Assembly (NCBI GenBank): GCA_016933635.1
Contig: JAFGAP010000034.1
Span: 1-32,504, forward strand
Origin: Kosmotogaceae bacterium
Lineage (GTDB): Bacteria > Thermotogota > Thermotogae > Petrotogales > Kosmotogaceae
Length of the DNA: 32,504 bases
Reading direction: 5' to 3'
The translations under genes were made by a program, and so were the position numbers. Within the stretch, counting starts at the first letter, position 1. Every line of letters starts with the position of its first letter. Of this stretch, positions 32,046 through 32,504 are shown in pieces. The notes beneath the pieces are model-generated. The model saw only the letters and a program-made list of their open reading frames with translations. It made no database searches and had not been told where the DNA came from.

Positions 32046-32504
32046 TTGTTCTTCCATCATTGTAGAAAGCTCCTCTAGATCGTGTTCCAGAATCTCTCTT
32101 TCTTCAAGAATCTCAAGAATCCTTTCTTCGGCCTGATCTAAAGTGTTCTGAAATTCTTGAAGCCTCTCGTAATCGGTGGCGTAAAGCCCCATTCTTGCGT
32201 GGATCTCTTCCAGACTATTGGACAGAGCTTCTTCTTCAGCATCCAATTGTTGCAACTTTTCAATGATCGACTTCTTCTTGTTGGATAATCTCCTTCTTTC
32301 TTGAAAGCTGAGACGTGCCGCGTCATTGCCTTCCGAACCGCCATAGCTTTGATTTCTACTCAAATACTCTTCAACAGTGGCTACACTCTTCAGCTTATGC
32401 CTATCGATCATCAAGAAACGATCACAAACATTCTGTACGAATTCTCTGTCGTGAGAAACAAGAATTATGCAGCCTTCGTATTCTTTTAATACCTGTTCAA
32501 GGCT
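32040..32504 (-). CDS. ABC-F family ATPase, C-terminal part (cut by window edge)
   Basis: Only the last 154 codons are inside the window. The visible start holds the H-loop of the second nucleotide-binding domain (EGCIILVSHDREFVQNVCDR) and the DRHKL strand typical of ABC-F proteins (Uup/EttA/YkpA type). A long charged coiled coil (KKKSIIEKLQQLDAEEEAL...) follows to the C-terminus, as in Uup-like members. ABC-F proteins act on the ribosome, resolving stalls or protecting it from antibiotics, and do not transport. An ATG at 32411 also opens this frame but lies inside the domain, so it is not the gene start. Confidence 0.85.
   Translation of the reverse strand, partial: SLEQVLKEYEGCIILVSHDREFVQNVCDRFLMIDRHKLKSVATVEEYLSRNQSYGGSEGNDAARLSFQERRRLSNKKKSIIEKLQQLDAEEEALSNSLEEIHARMGLYATDYERLQEFQNTLDQAEERILEILEEREILEHDLEELSTMMEEQS

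Noticed and set aside
1-32504. tRNA genes, CRISPR arrays, insertion sequences, prophage genes
   Set aside because: I saw no T-loop-like motifs with matching acceptor stems, no regularly spaced repeats and no transposase or integrase motifs.

Overview
The window reads as a chromosomal segment of a Thermotogota bacterium, most like the Kosmotogales/Mesotoga group. That placement is my inference from moderate GC, very strong Shine-Dalgarno (SD) sites, frequent GTG and TTG starts, and a fermentative, peptide- and sugar-using gene set. I could not search a database. There are no rRNAs, tRNAs, transposases or CRISPR arrays.

Layout. 1-540: a minus-strand tandem array of micro-ORFs of about 30 codons, each with its own SD, behind a good promoter; it runs off the left edge. 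848-1504: a methyltransferase. 1790-5424 (minus): fructokinase-like kinase, sucrose-phosphate-synthase-like glycosyltransferase and a MalY/PatB-type PLP enzyme. 5592-9176 (plus): an M3 oligopeptidase, then a secreted helical-repeat/beta-propeller protein. 9261-13064 (minus): OsmC-like protein, indolepyruvate:ferredoxin oxidoreductase IorA and IorB, and a PfkB kinase in one operon. 13302-14279: a tocopherol-cyclase-fold protein. 14441-16714 (minus): a two-gene ABC-2 exporter preceded by a second run of micro-ORFs and an apparent leader-peptide attenuator. 16903-21195 (minus): Na+-translocating decarboxylase beta subunit, a 43-aa membrane partner missed by size cut-offs, a YhaM-type nuclease and a secreted PHP-type metallohydrolase. 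21420-30283 (plus): GH1 beta-glucosidase, DegV, MFS transporter, peptidase T, ATP-dependent PEP carboxykinase and an ATP-grasp enzyme. Two minus-strand candidate small RNAs lie in the gaps of this block. 30485 to the end: SPL-type radical SAM protein (minus), small membrane protein (plus) and the 3' end of an ABC-F ATPase gene (minus).

Most metabolic genes fit a peptide- and sugar-fermenting anaerobe: peptidases feed amino acids to IorAB, GH1 and the sugar kinases feed glycolysis, and PEP carboxykinase and the Na+ pump subunit touch C3/C4 and sodium energetics.

The most novel material is the micro-ORFs. Peptides from the two arrays, 16 kb apart, share a pattern: hydrophobic-[DE]-x-hydrophobic-[IV], then R and [FY]-S at fixed spacing, and a C-terminal P-[RH]-[FY] tail. 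In the second array a 35-codon leader ORF, an intrinsic terminator and a 7-nt segment able to pair with the terminator's 5' arm sit ahead of the exporter genes.
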